A stretch of DNA of 64,000 nucleotides from contig CAPPGO010000001.1 in NCBI GenBank assembly GCA_948678575.1, positions 186,001 to 250,000 on the forward strand, read 5' to 3'. The position numbers were made by a program, and so were the translations under genes. Of this stretch, positions 18,354 to 28,100 are shown piece by piece. The DNA is from an uncultured Clostridia bacterium. GTDB taxonomy: Bacteria > Bacillota > Clostridia > TANB77 > CAG-508. Position 1 is the stretch's first letter. The number at the start of each line of letters is the position of its first letter. Under the pieces are notes generated by a model. The model made no database searches, had not been told where the DNA came from, and worked only from the letters and a program-made list of their open reading frames with translations.

Positions 18354-18710
18354 TTAGGAAAAAACATTTTTTATTTGATTTATTGTGACTGCACTACCGT
18401 CTACAAAAACTTCTAAAATATCAAATCTAACATAGGAATTTATTAAATTATTTTTGTATAAATAATATTCTGCTGCATTCCAAATATGACTTTGTTTAAA
18501 ATTATTCACAGCCTCTGCTGGATTTCCAAACAATTTATTACTTCTAGTCTTAACTTCACAAAAAATTATCTCTTCATTTTTAGTAGCAATTATATCTATT
18601 TCTCCTTGAACACATTTAAAATTTCTAGCTATAATATTATAATCTCTATTTTCCAAAAATTGTACTGCTTGGTTTTCCCCAAAAGCTCCAATTTTAAAAA
18701 TATCACTCAT
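18354..18710 (-). CDS. YraN/UPF0102 family endonuclease-like protein
   Basis: 118 residues from ATG at 18710. That ATG overlaps the dprA stop by 8 nt (ATGAGTGA) and has AAAGGA upstream; a TTG at 18734 is also open but less likely. The sequence is typical of the family: GAFGENQAVQFLENRDYNIIARNF, then the nuclease core GEIDIIA...EIIFCEVKTRS (D/E-x-K fold as in Holliday-junction resolvases), then AVNNFKQSHIWNAAEYYL. The location after dprA is common. The biochemical role is poorly known. Confidence 0.93.
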   Translation of the reverse strand: MSDIFKIGAFGENQAVQFLENRDYNIIARNFKCVQGEIDIIATKNEEIIFCEVKTRSNKLFGNPAEAVNNFKQSHIWNAAEYYLYKNNLINSYVRFDILEVFVDGSAVTINQIKNVFS

Positions 18711-19599
18711 ATTTTTTTCTATATCCTTTCCCAATTTCTACTTCAATTAATTCTTCTAATTCCATCAATGTTAATTGTGTAATTACTTCTCGCGTAGGCA
18801 TTCCTGTTTTTTTAATTATTTCTTCTAAGCTTAAATATTTATCATAAAAAATTACCGAAAAAATATTTTTATATTCTTTTTTGATATTTTGGTTATTATA
18901 ATTTTTTACCTTATTTTTTTCAAATTGTGGATAATTTTTTAAGATTTCCACACCCTCTGTAATTAAATTAGCACCATCTTTTATTAAATTATTTGTCCCC
19001 ACTGAACACTTATTATCCACACTCCCAGGCAACGCAAATACTTGCTTCCCTTGACTCTTGGCAATTTTGGCTGTAACACTAGTTCCACTTCTTTCTAATG
19101 CCTCTATCACTACTAACCCAACTCCAAGACCTGCTACAATTCTATTTCTTTCTAAAAACTTTTTACTATCTGCCTTAATATTAGAAGCATATTCAGTAAT
19201 TGCTAATCCACCATTGTTTATAATATTCTCAAATAATTTTTGGTTTTCAGTAGGAAAAATATTATCAAAACCACATGGTAATACAGCAATTGTTTTTCCA
19301 GAATATTTCATTGCAGTTTCATGCGCCAATGTATCTACTCCAACAGCCAATCCACTAACTATTGTAATATCTCTCATTGCTAATTGTTTACATATATCTC
19401 TGCCATGTCTTTTTCCATAATCACTTATATGCCTTGTACCAACCACTGATATTGATGCTTCTTCTAATAGTTTCAAATTTCCAGTTGCATATATTTTTTT
19501 CGGTGATTTTTTAATCTTTTTCAATCTTTCTGGAAATAGTTTATCTTCTCTATTTATTTCTTCATATTCAATCACTCTAATAAATAGCCATCCTTTCAA
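18703..19599 (-). CDS. dprA: DNA-processing protein DprA (Smf)
   Basis: About 298 residues. The Rossmann core shows SVVGTRHISDYG, SGLAVGVDTLAHETA, VLPCGFDNIFP, the ssDNA-binding FLERNRIVAGLG and the ALERSGTSVTAKIA block. A short C-terminal winged-helix region (about 240-298) follows. The N-terminal SAM domain of some DprA proteins is absent. DprA loads RecA on incoming single-stranded DNA in transformation. The TTG start is weakly supported; a GTG eight codons in is an alternative. It lies 8 bp after comM and overlaps yraN. Confidence 0.93.
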   Translation of the reverse strand: MKGWLFIRVIEYEEINREDKLFPERLKKIKKSPKKIYATGNLKLLEEASISVVGTRHISDYGKRHGRDICKQLAMRDITIVSGLAVGVDTLAHETAMKYSGKTIAVLPCGFDNIFPTENQKLFENIINNGGLAITEYASNIKADSKKFLERNRIVAGLGVGLVVIEALERSGTSVTAKIAKSQGKQVFALPGSVDNKCSVGTNNLIKDGANLITEGVEILKNYPQFEKNKVKNYNNQNIKKEYKNIFSVIFYDKYLSLEEIIKKTGMPTREVITQLTLMELEELIEVEIGKGYRKKYE

Positions 19600-19607
19600 T
19601 TATTTCA

Positions 19608-20480
19608 TTATTTTCTATCTAAACTCCTGTAACTTATTGCTTCTATAATGTGTGTAGTTTCTATATCCTTTTTCCCGTCCAAATCCGCAATTGTTCTTGC
19701 CACTTTTAATATTCTTGTATATGCCCTAGCACTTAATTTTAACTTTTCAAAAGAATTTTTTAAAATTATTTTTGATGGTTCATTTAGTTTGCATACTATC
19801 TCAACTAGTTTTGGAGTTAATTCAGCATTTGAATATATATTTAATCCTTTATACCTATTTAATTGTATTTCTCTTGCTTTATTTACTCTACTTCTTATAC
19901 TTTCAGAACTTTCCCCAGCTTTTCCTTCCAATTTACTATATTTTACATTTGGAACTTCTATTTGTATGTCAATTCTATCTAAAATTGGTCCACTTATTTT
20001 ATTTCGATACATATTTCTTTGTTTTTCTGTACAAGTGCATTCTTTGTCTGGACTTCCATAAAATCCACAAGGACAAGGATTCATACTAGCTACTAACATA
20101 AAGTTACATGGATAGGAATATGTTGCATTTGCTCTACTTATCGTTACTTCTCTATCTTCCAAAGGTCCTCTTAAAACTTCTATCGTTTTCTTATTAAATT
20201 CTGGCAATTCATCTAAAAATAGGACTCCAAAATGTGATAAGCTTATTTCCCCTGGCTTTGGATAACTTCCTCCACCAATCAAACCAGTTGTTGATATTGT
20301 ATGATGTGGACTTCTAAAAGGTCTTTTATTAATTATAGTATTATTTCCAATTTTTCCTGCTACACTATGAATTTTAGATATTTCGAGCGCTTCTTCAAAA
20401 CTTATATCTGGTAAAATACTTGTTAATCTCCTTGCCATCATTGTCTTTCCACTTCCGCGGATTTCCGAATTAAAAGACAA
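19608..20480 (-). pseudogene. comM: comM/YifB C-terminal part (disrupted gene)
   Basis: Magnesium-chelatase-like AAA+ ATPase ComM, C-terminal two thirds. From GSGKTMMARRL the sequence is normal: RPFRSPHHTIS, Walker B GVLFLDELPEF, the Cys cluster NPCPCGFYGSPDKECTC, and the C-terminal RAYTRILKVARTIADLDG. The first half of the P-loop is scrambled (SFNSEIR in place of the expected LLIGxP) by extra bases at about 20457, 20467 and 20489. As read, the TTG at 20480 is not a convincing start and has no ribosome site, so this part is probably not made unless the sequence is wrong. ComM promotes branch migration in natural transformation. Confidence 0.85.
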
Positions 20481-21221
20481 TTATGTCCGGCCAGCAGCAG
20501 ATATTTCCAAAGCTCTTTTAATACTTTCTTGCCCCTTCACTTCTGCAAAATCTAATTCTTCTCCAATATCTTTCATAAATAATTCTTTTATATTTACTTT
20601 TGTAGGTTCTACTAATATTTCACCATTCAAATATTTTATAACTTCTTCTAAATCTTTAACTCCGATAATTTCTAAACCATCTACTACACTCGCTTCTTTA
20701 CTATTAGCCATTGGAAGTATTATTCTTTTTATTCCTTGTTTTTTAGCTTCCAAACAAATAGGAAGTATACCATTTATCTTTTTTATTTTTGCATCCAGAG
20801 ATAATTCTCCCAAAAATACTGTATTATTTACATCAAAATCTCCTATCTTTTCTATGCATTTTAGTATTCCTACTGCCATAGATAAATCTAAGCTAGAACC
20901 TTCTTTTCTAATATCTGCTGGCGATAAATTAATAATGTATTTTCTACTTAATAATTCTACATCACAGTTTTTTATAGCTGTTCTTATTCTTTCTTTTGAT
21001 TCTTTAATAGCTGTATCTGGTAATCCTACTACATTCCAAGCTGGCATACCACTAGATACATCCACCTCAACATTAACAAGTACTCCTTCTAGTCCTTGTA
21101 AAGTCATAGATTTTATAACTGAAACCAGTTTTACATCACTTCCTTTTCTTATTAAATTGTTAAAATTTGATTTTTTTGACGAATTGTCAGAATTTTGAAA
21201 TAAATTATAATTATTAAACAA
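20481..21221 (-). pseudogene. comM: comM/YifB N-terminal part (stops just before the P-loop)
   Basis: The N-terminal ComM domain (Lon-like fold: GLEGVLVNVEVDVSSGMPAWNVVGLPD, NLSPADIRKEGSSLDLSMAVG, FLGELSLDAKI) runs to DFAEVKGQESIKRALEISAAG, then RT and TAA. Dropping one C in each of three places on the coding strand gives AAGGHNCLLIGNPGSGKTMM, a proper Walker A, and a single frame of 536 codons joining the C-terminal part. The TTG start at 21221 is weak and about 30 residues longer than in homologues; the true start may lie near 21128. Confidence 0.85.
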
Positions 21222-21242
21222 TACTTTTTTATAAAAGTCAAT

Positions 21243-21278
21243 AATAAAAAGAGAATTTTTTCAAATTCTCTTTTTATT
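21243..21278 (-). terminator. Terminator after the 3D-domain protein gene
   Basis: Perfect 16-bp inverted repeat (21243-21258 with 21263-21278, loop TTTC) with A and U runs at both ends. It lies 5 bp after the stop. Confidence 0.85.
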
Positions 21279-21282
21279 CTCA

Positions 21283-22266
21283 TTAATTATATACATAACA
21301 TTCTAAGTTTCTCCTACCAAATTGTCTGCATTCTCCAATTGAATCGAAGTAAATATCTATTCTATTATTAGATATTGCTCCTCCTCTATCTTGAACAACA
21401 AACCATCCACCATTTGGAGCATTTTGGAAATATGGAATATATACAACTGTTCCTATGGGATATGCTCCGCCAGCAGCCACTGTATAATAAGATTTTGCAG
21501 CAGCACCTGATGATGTAATTCCATATCCTGGACTTCCAGGAGCTTTTCCACAAGTAGCAGCAGTATATGCTGATGCATTTAAAGTAACTGCTCTTCCTTG
21601 CACTCCTTCTACACTTGCTGATAACATAGCTGGTGTAGTTGAATTATTTCTTATAGCTGATCTAGAAGAAATTTTTGTCGAAATTTGAATAATTTTGTCT
21701 ACTGGTTCTTTGATTACATTTTCTGATATAACTGTTCTTTCTATTTCAACTTCATCTTGGAATTTTGCTCTATATTTTATTTCTTTTAATCCGTTTTTTC
21801 CTGCTTGTAATACTCTATCTGTTGTTTCAGTTCCTTCTCTTGAAACATCTTTTGTAACTGTTTCAAAAGGAATTTCTACTTGCTCTGTTATAATTTTCTC
21901 TGTTATTGTTACATATTTTCCAAGTATTTCTTCTGTTGAAACACTTTTTACATCTTCTGCAACAACTACTTTTTCATCTTTTGCTTTACTAATAATTATT
22001 TTTCTAGCAATATCAATATTAGAATCTAAATTTGGTTCTACTACTTCATCTGGAAGTAATAAAATGTGATTTTCATCTAATATATCAGAAACTTTTACAT
22101 TTGATGTCATAACTGATATTTCTGTATCATCTGCAAACACAATTGTTACATCTGTTAAATTAGATCTACTAGCAAAAACACCAACTGTAAATAACGAAAT
22201 TAGAATAATACATACAAAAACAATCTTGCGAATTATCTTTATAGATAATTTTTTGTCTGTTTCCAT
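21283..22266 (-). CDS. DUF348-G5-3D domain secreted protein (YabE/RpfB-like)
   Basis: 327 residues. An N-terminal membrane/signal segment (about 14-32, ending GVFASRSN) is followed by one DUF348 ubiquitin-like repeat (about 36-95), a G5 domain (about 105-195, EVEIERTVISENVIKEPVDKI) and a C-terminal 3D domain (about 230-327: LNASAYTA, GITSSG, GTVVYIPY, VVQDRGGAI, NRIDIYFDS). The three Asp of 3D domains bind the active site of a lytic-transglycosylase-like fold. Family members remodel peptidoglycan outside the cell and are linked to growth resumption. A strong promoter (22296-22324) and AGGAGG site indicate high expression. Confidence 0.93.
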   Translation of the reverse strand: METDKKLSIKIIRKIVFVCIILISLFTVGVFASRSNLTDVTIVFADDTEISVMTSNVKVSDILDENHILLLPDEVVEPNLDSNIDIARKIIISKAKDEKVVVAEDVKSVSTEEILGKYVTITEKIITEQVEIPFETVTKDVSREGTETTDRVLQAGKNGLKEIKYRAKFQDEVEIERTVISENVIKEPVDKIIQISTKISSRSAIRNNSTTPAMLSASVEGVQGRAVTLNASAYTAATCGKAPGSPGYGITSSGAAAKSYYTVAAGGAYPIGTVVYIPYFQNAPNGGWFVVQDRGGAISNNRIDIYFDSIGECRQFGRRNLECYVYN

Positions 22267-22295
22267 AAAATGTACCTCCTTAAAGTTACGAGCAT

Positions 22296-22324
22296 ATTAT
22301 ACTATTATTATTAATTTTTGTCAA
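22296..22324 (-). promoter_or_regulatory. Consensus sigma-A promoter of the 3D-domain protein gene
   Basis: Minus strand: TTGACA (22319-22324), 17-nt spacer, TATAAT (22296-22301). It is a perfect consensus, about 30 bp upstream of the ATG. Confidence 0.88.
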
Positions 22325-22333
22325 TTATGACTA

Positions 22334-23230
22334 TTATTTTAAATTTTCTAATGCCATAACTCTTTCAGATACTGATGGATGCGTTGAAAACAAGCTACTT
22401 GCTTGTTTTTTTCTTTTATTTTTAAAAGGATTTTCAATATACATAAAAGCATTGCTTGTGCTTGCTACATCTAAATCACAGTCATCTGATGAAATTTTTT
22501 CAAGTGCTGAAATTAATCCATCTGGATTTCTAGTAAAAGATACAGCAGTCGCATCTGCTAAATATTCTCTTCTTCTTGAAACAGCTAGTTGAATTAGATT
22601 TGAAATTATTGGAGATAAAATTAAAAATATTAATCCAACTATCATTAAAATTCCTTCAATTCCACTTTTACTATCACTATCATTATTTCTTCTAGCTCTA
22701 AATCTTGAACGACAAAGCATATCTGATAATAGAACTACAAATCCTGCCATTACACTAATTACCGCAGAAAGCATAATATCATAATTTTTTATATGTGCAA
22801 GTTCATGAGCTACTACACCTTCAAGTTCTCTGTAATTTAATTTTTCAATCAAACCTGTTGTAACACAAATTACTGCATTTTTAGGATTTCTACCTGTTGC
22901 AAAGGCATTTGGTTGAGCTGATTCTACTACATATAATCTTGGTTTATATTCTAAACCAGAAGCTATCATTAAACCGTCTAAAATATTAGTAAGCTGTAAA
23001 TCTTCTTCTCTTGTTGCAGGTCTTGCTCTAACTGATGCTAAAACTATCTTATCACAATTATAATATGTTGCTATTGCAGAAATGATAGAAAAAATTGCTG
23101 CAAAAAATATTGTAAATTCTCCTAAACCTAAATAATTACATACTGCATATATGATTAGTGCTATCATTAAAGTAAAAAGTGAAACTATTATTCCTGTTTT
23201 AATCTTATTTCTTTTAATATCCTCGTACAT
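22334..23230 (-). CDS. htpX: Membrane zinc metalloprotease HtpX (M48)
   Basis: 298 residues from ATG at 23230 (MYEDIKRNKIKTG, the usual HtpX start); a TTG at 23257 is open but would overlap less well with the AAAGGA site. Two N-terminal membrane helices, then QPNAFATGRNPKNAVICVTTGLIE, the zinc site HELAH near residue 140, two further helices, and RRREYLADATAV supplying the third ligand. Degrades damaged membrane proteins at the inner face. It follows lemA, as in many genomes, with a hairpin between them. Confidence 0.94.
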   Translation of the reverse strand: MYEDIKRNKIKTGIIVSLFTLMIALIIYAVCNYLGLGEFTIFFAAIFSIISAIATYYNCDKIVLASVRARPATREEDLQLTNILDGLMIASGLEYKPRLYVVESAQPNAFATGRNPKNAVICVTTGLIEKLNYRELEGVVAHELAHIKNYDIMLSAVISVMAGFVVLLSDMLCRSRFRARRNNDSDSKSGIEGILMIVGLIFLILSPIISNLIQLAVSRRREYLADATAVSFTRNPDGLISALEKISSDDCDLDVASTSNAFMYIENPFKNKRKKQASSLFSTHPSVSERVMALENLK

Positions 23231-23254
23231 TTCTATATTGTTCCTTTCATAAAA

Positions 23255-23284
23255 CAAAAGGGACGAACAATATATATTCGCCCC
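23255..23284 (-). terminator. Terminator-like hairpin between lemA and htpX
   Basis: Minus-strand stem GGGGCGAA/UUCGUCCC (23277-23284 with 23260-23267, one G-U pair), 9-nt loop, then UUUUGUUUU. It stands 7 nt after the lemA stop and upstream of htpX, so it may reduce rather than abolish htpX transcription. Confidence 0.65.
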
Positions 23285-23291
23285 AAATTTG

Positions 23292-23843
23292 TTATTTGTT
23301 AAAATCTATTTTAACATTTTGTCTTGCTTCTTCTGAAACTGCCTCAAATAATTCTTCTTGTTTAAAGTTAAACATAGAAGCAACTATGTTTGTAGGTATT
23401 GTTTCTAATTTTGTATTATACATTGTAACACTATCATTATAAAATTGTCTTGCATAAGCAATTTTATCTTCTGTGCTTCTTAATTCCTCTTGTAACTCAG
23501 TAAAGTTTTTGCTAGATTTTAAATCTGGGTAATTTTCTGAAACAGCCATAATTGTTTTTAAAGCACCTGATAATTCAGAATCTAGTTCTGCTTTTTTAGA
23601 AACTGTTGTAGCATTTGCCCAAGAAGTTCTAAGTTCTGTAACTTTTGTAAGAACTGTTTCTTCATGGTCCATATATCCTTTAACTGTTTCTACTAAGTTA
23701 GGAATTAAATCAAATCTTCTTTGTAATTGTACATCTATTTGGCTCCAAGCATTCTTTACCTTGTTTCTTGATGTAATTAAGCCATTATACATAAGTGCAA
23801 CTACAACTAAAATAACTACTATTATTATAATAATTGCAACCAT
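23292..23843 (-). CDS. lemA: LemA family protein
   Basis: 183 residues. An N-terminal membrane helix (about 2-20) is followed by NGLITSRNKVKNAWSQIDVQLQRRFDLIPNLVETVKGY, the hallmark LemA segment, then a helical-bundle region ending in VKIDFNK. The family forms an anchored coiled-coil bundle outside the cytoplasm and is repeatedly paired with htpX; its biochemical function is not established. GGAGGAATG ribosome site; promoter at 23875-23902. Confidence 0.94.
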   Translation of the reverse strand: MVAIIIIIVVILVVVALMYNGLITSRNKVKNAWSQIDVQLQRRFDLIPNLVETVKGYMDHEETVLTKVTELRTSWANATTVSKKAELDSELSGALKTIMAVSENYPDLKSSKNFTELQEELRSTEDKIAYARQFYNDSVTMYNTKLETIPTNIVASMFNFKQEELFEAVSEEARQNVKIDFNK

Positions 23844-23874
23844 AATTACATTCCTCCATATTAAATTTGTTATA

Positions 23875-23902
23875 ATTATATCACATTGAAAAAAATAAGC
23901 AA
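23875..23902 (-). promoter_or_regulatory. Promoter candidate for lemA-htpX
   Basis: Minus strand: TTGCTT (23897-23902), 16-nt spacer with TGTGA before the hexamer, TATAAT (23875-23880). Confidence 0.6.
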
Positions 23903-23917
23903 TAGTTTTAAAAAAAT

Positions 23918-23943
23918 AAGGAAGAACTTATTTGTTCTTCCTT
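23918..23943 (-). terminator. Terminator after the cohesin-like gene
   Basis: Perfect 10-bp stem AAGGAAGAAC with its complement (23918-23927, 23934-23943), loop of six, with A/U runs on both sides. It lies at the stop codon of the cohesin-like gene. Confidence 0.8.
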
Positions 23944-23947
23944 TTTA

Positions 23948-24931
23948 TTAAATATCTTTATATTTAATATATTTATTGTAACTAATGTATGCTAGTATTG
24001 CAAGAATAGTTATTGGAATTAATATCATTCCAGCTCCTGCTGCTGGAATTTTAGTTCCTGCAATTGTTCCATCTGTATTTGTATTATTAGCTACTCTATT
24101 TCCATTTGTATTAGTGTTTGTGTTTCTATTTGTATTTTGATTAGTATTTGTGTTTTTATTTTGGTTTTTATCTTTGTCTTTATCATTATTGTTGTCATTG
24201 TTGTCATTGTTGTTATTGTTGTTATTGTTGTTGTTATTTCCTCCATTATTATCTTGTCCATTGTTATCATTTTTATTGTCATCTTCTTTTTTATCGTCAT
24301 CAGTTTTGTTATTATCTTTATCATCTTCAGCTGGTTTTTGAGTTTCATCTTTTACAACTTTAATATCTAATGCTGCTGAAACTGGTTCAGATTTTTCTGC
24401 TTCATCAGCTGAATATGCAACAATAAAATCTACTTTAATAGCTTCTTTTATTTCATTTATTGTAGCACTTTCTTTAACTTGAAGTTTTAATTTTAATAAA
24501 TCTGAATTTTCTTTAATAGCATCATTGAAATCCATAACAAAGAAGCAATCATTGTTTTCAATATTTTCTTTTTTAGTATTAAAAACAACATCATAGTCTG
24601 CATTTGTTGATGTTGGATTAAAAGCATAGCTTAATTTATTAGTAACTTTATCTCCTGATTTTATTTCTATTTTTCCATCTTTTGAAACAATTGTATCTTT
24701 ATTAATATCTTTTAAAATATTTTCATCAATATTAATATATCCTTCTATTGATGAAATTTCTTTTGAAATATTTTTAACATCCACTGTGACTACTAATTCT
24801 TCTCCTGGTTTAACAGAAGTTTTATCAGCTGTAAGTCCTACATTCATTGTAATTGCAGCATAAGCATTTGTACAAACTAATACTAATGCAATAAAAACAT
24901 ATAATACTAATAATTTTTTCTTCATTGACAT
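23948..24931 (-). CDS. Surface protein with cohesin-like domain, Asn/Asp/Lys-rich linker and C-terminal anchor
   Basis: 327 residues. Signal peptide 1-26 (ends TNAYAA). Residues about 28-190 resemble a cohesin/CBM-like beta-sandwich: an opening strand with SVKPGEELVVTVDVKNI, then SIEGYINIDENIL, later LKLKLQVKES and VDFIVAYSAD. Residues about 197-290 are a low-complexity linker (DDKKEDDNKND, runs of Asn, then NTNTNQNTN). The end is KIPAAGAG, a membrane helix and YNKYIKYKDI, like a sortase-type sorting signal with an unusual IPAAG. The cohesin call is by pattern only. It lies directly downstream of a dockerin-bearing gene, separated by a terminator-like hairpin. Confidence 0.7.
   Translation of the reverse strand: MSMKKKLLVLYVFIALVLVCTNAYAAITMNVGLTADKTSVKPGEELVVTVDVKNISKEISSIEGYINIDENILKDINKDTIVSKDGKIEIKSGDKVTNKLSYAFNPTSTNADYDVVFNTKKENIENNDCFFVMDFNDAIKENSDLLKLKLQVKESATINEIKEAIKVDFIVAYSADEAEKSEPVSAALDIKVVKDETQKPAEDDKDNNKTDDDKKEDDNKNDNNGQDNNGGNNNNNNNNNNNDNNDNNNDKDKDKNQNKNTNTNQNTNRNTNTNTNGNRVANNTNTDGTIAGTKIPAAGAGMILIPITILAILAYISYNKYIKYKDI
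24188..24232 (+). repeat. Five tandem 9-bp repeats in the Asn-rich linker
   Basis: Plus-strand units ATTGTTGTC (twice) then ATTGTTGTT (three times), in frame and coding for Asn/Asp triplets on the minus strand. Unit loss or gain would change linker length without breaking the frame. Confidence 0.85.
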
Positions 24932-25063
24932 CTTCTCCTATAATCGTTATATATACATATTAAGAATATCACTAATTAAAATTAAATGCAATAGTTTTTA
25001 TAAATACTTTTTATGGTAATTTCTTACTTAGAAAATTTTAACATTTTTCCTATAATATAGCAA

Positions 25064-25092
25064 ATTCTCATAGGAAAATTTCCTATGAGAAT
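25064..25092 (-). terminator. Terminator after the LRR-dockerin gene
   Basis: Perfect 14-bp inverted repeat (25064-25077 with 25079-25092), followed on the minus strand by UUUGCUAUAU. The tail is only moderately U-rich. Confidence 0.65.
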
Positions 25093-25111
25093 CTACTGGG
25101 ATTTTATTTAA

Positions 25112-28100
25112 TTATAGAATATATCCATCAATTCTTGCTCTGTGATATAATAGCAATCTTACATCTATTATATTTACAGCGCCGTCATTGTTGATATCTG
25201 CTGCTTTTAAGTATGCGCCAGATAATTTTTCTAATTTAGCTCTATAAGCTTTTATTAATGAACTATCTAATGCATCTGCTACTCCATCTCCATTTACATC
25301 ACCTTTAACAACTAATTCATAACTTGCTACTGCTTTTCCGTCTTTGCTAATAACTACTATATCGCCTGTTGCAACATATTCGTTTTCTGAGATTGTATTT
25401 CCTTCTCTCTTAACTTCAACTTTATAGCTTGAATCATTTACTAATTTAGTTTTAAAGTTTGAACTTTTTGTATTTGGAGAAATTCCCATAATTTCAGTTC
25501 TATCACTAGAAACTTCATATCCATAAGTTGGTTCTTCTGGTGTTGTTGGTTCTGTTGGATCTGTTGGATCAATAGGTGCTGTGTCTCTTGTAACTGTTAT
25601 TGTTTGTGTTGCTTTTATATCAGAATTTGCTACTGATGTTGCTGTTACAGTTAATTTACTTGATGTTTCATTTTCTGCAACTGCTAACATTCCATCATTA
25701 GAAATTTTTGTGTTTGAACTACTATTTCCTGCAACTTTCCATGTAACTGCTTTATCTGAATCAGCTAAATTTATACCTTCAACTGTTGCTGATAAATTTA
25801 CTGTTTCACCTGCTTTTACAGTAGTTTTGTCAGATGAAATTGTTACTGATTTTACTATTTTTTCAGGTTCTGTTGCATTTGTTGAACCATTTTCTGATAC
25901 TGTATAATTAATTGTACATTTTGTGTTAATACCTACTGATGTTGAAACTTCTTCTGGATAACCATTTGCAGCTATAACTTTTACAACTGCTTGATAATCA
26001 CCAGCTTCATTTATTGGAATATATGCTTTTCCACCTCTTGCTTGTACTGAACCCTTAGAACTTGTTGTTCCAAAAGCTGTTCTTGTAGCATCTATGTATT
26101 CTAATTGTGCAAATATTGCTGGTAAATCAATTTCTTTTACATTTGCTTGTTCGTCTTTTTTAATTATATCTTTAATATTTATTTGTAATGTTTGTCTACT
26201 TAAATCTAAGTTTAAAGTATCTTCTCTTGCAAAATAACTTGTGAAGTCTCCGCCTGTTATCATTTCATAATCATTTAAAATTTGACTAATATCTGTATAT
26301 TGGTTTCCTGCTAAAATTAAGTCATGTAATTTTTCCATTTTTCTTATTGAAATATTGAATGAACCTCCAAGTAAGTTATCAGATACGTCTAAGTATTTTA
26401 AGTTTTTCAATACTTCTAATGGTTTAATATCACGAATAAAGTTATATGATAAATCTAATTTCTTTAATGATGTTAAAGTATTCCAATCTACACAAGCTAT
26501 ATCTCCTGATACAAAGTTATGACCTGCATATAATTCTTTTAAGTTTTTAATTGATGCTAATGTTTCTGTTGATGTTACTTCTGCTCCATCTTTTGAAACC
26601 ATTGTTACTTCTGTTGGACCTAATGTTTCAATTTCGTTATTTCTAATATCAATTCTTTTTAAAGCTGGTAAATTTACATATAATGATGTTTCGTCAATAG
26701 CTGTAAATTTATTTGCTAAACTCATTAATTGTTCGTAGAAGAAAATTCCTGAACTACTTGTTTTTGAATTTACTGTTTCTACAAATTCAACTTTATTTGG
26801 ATAATTTCCAATTTCTGTAATTCCACTGCTTACATTTGTAACAACTTTGTCTAATTTATTTACTGGGTTGTATGTTCCTTTACAAGCTGATAAAATTGTT
26901 CCACTGTAATTTAATGTTTTTGTTAAATAATTACTAAATATATTATTTAATGATGCTGTATAATCACTTGATGTTTTTCCTAATTTAATTTTTTCATAAA
27001 TTGCTTTTACTAATTCTGTATTAATTCCTTCATAACTGTAATTTTCTAATACAGATTTTAAATATTCTTCTGCATAACAAGCTCCTGCTGGTGCTGTGTT
27101 ATTCATTCTTTGAATTAAGCAATAATTTGCTGCTGAGCTATAAACTCCAACTTCGATGAATTTTGCATTCATAGCTACCCATGATGTTCTATTTGCTCCT
27201 GTTTCTTCTAATGCTTTTACTAGTTCATTTAATGCATAAGAAATTGGTTTATCTTGCTCATCTGATAAAGCTAGTCCAAAAGCATTTACGATTAAATCTT
27301 TTTCTAATGAAGATAATGCATCAGCTGATTCTAATGTAGCAATTCTTGAAATTTCATCATTTGTCATAGCCTTAGCACTTTCTAATGTTTTATTTTTTTC
27401 TAAGTATGCTTCATATTCTTCTTCTGTTTGATAATTTAATTCTGGTGTTAAAATTGTTGTTAATTTGTATTCTTTATTGAATACTCTATACATAGCAGCT
27501 AATCTTGAATACATTTCTGATATATTTGCATTTAAACCTTCTTGTGGATCTGTAAATGCTTTATCTATACCATCAATTAATCCTTTGTTTTCGTCTGTTC
27601 CATCGCCATAAATTCTTTTTATAGCTTCTTGAATAGCTTTTACTGTACTTGTATATTCACTTGATGCTGTATCAGCTATTGTTGCTAATTTTGCTATATT
27701 TTCTTCTATTGATTTGATTTCTTTTTCTACATTCTTTTTAGCATCTTCTGCTTTTTGGTATGCAGCTGTTACTTTTGATTTTGTTGTTGCCATTGCAGAT
27801 TTTTTCTCATTAAATAATTCTTGTAATGATCCATTTCTACTTTCTTTATTTTTTTGTAAAGCATAGATGTTAGCTAATGTATCAATATAGTTATATGAAA
27901 CATTTAAGTTAGATTCTAATCCTTGGAATCCTTCTATTCCTGATAAATCATAAATTCTCTTATCATTTAAAATCAAAGAAGTTATTTTATTTACTATATT
28001 TAAATCAGTTATTACTAATGCTTGTGGTTCATTATATGCATCAACATATAAATTTCTACAAGTTGTATTGATGTGTGGAACTTTTATTTTTCTTTTTGTT

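Noticed and set aside
19608..21221. Two independent genes at the comM locus
   Set aside because: Each half matches a complementary part of ComM, and the join falls inside the P-loop, which is restored by removing three bases.
24091..24370. Overlapping frames over the Asn-rich linker (Thr/Met/Ile-rich or Val/Ile-rich products)
   Set aside because: Produced by the trinucleotide-like composition of the linker in other frames; no start signals.
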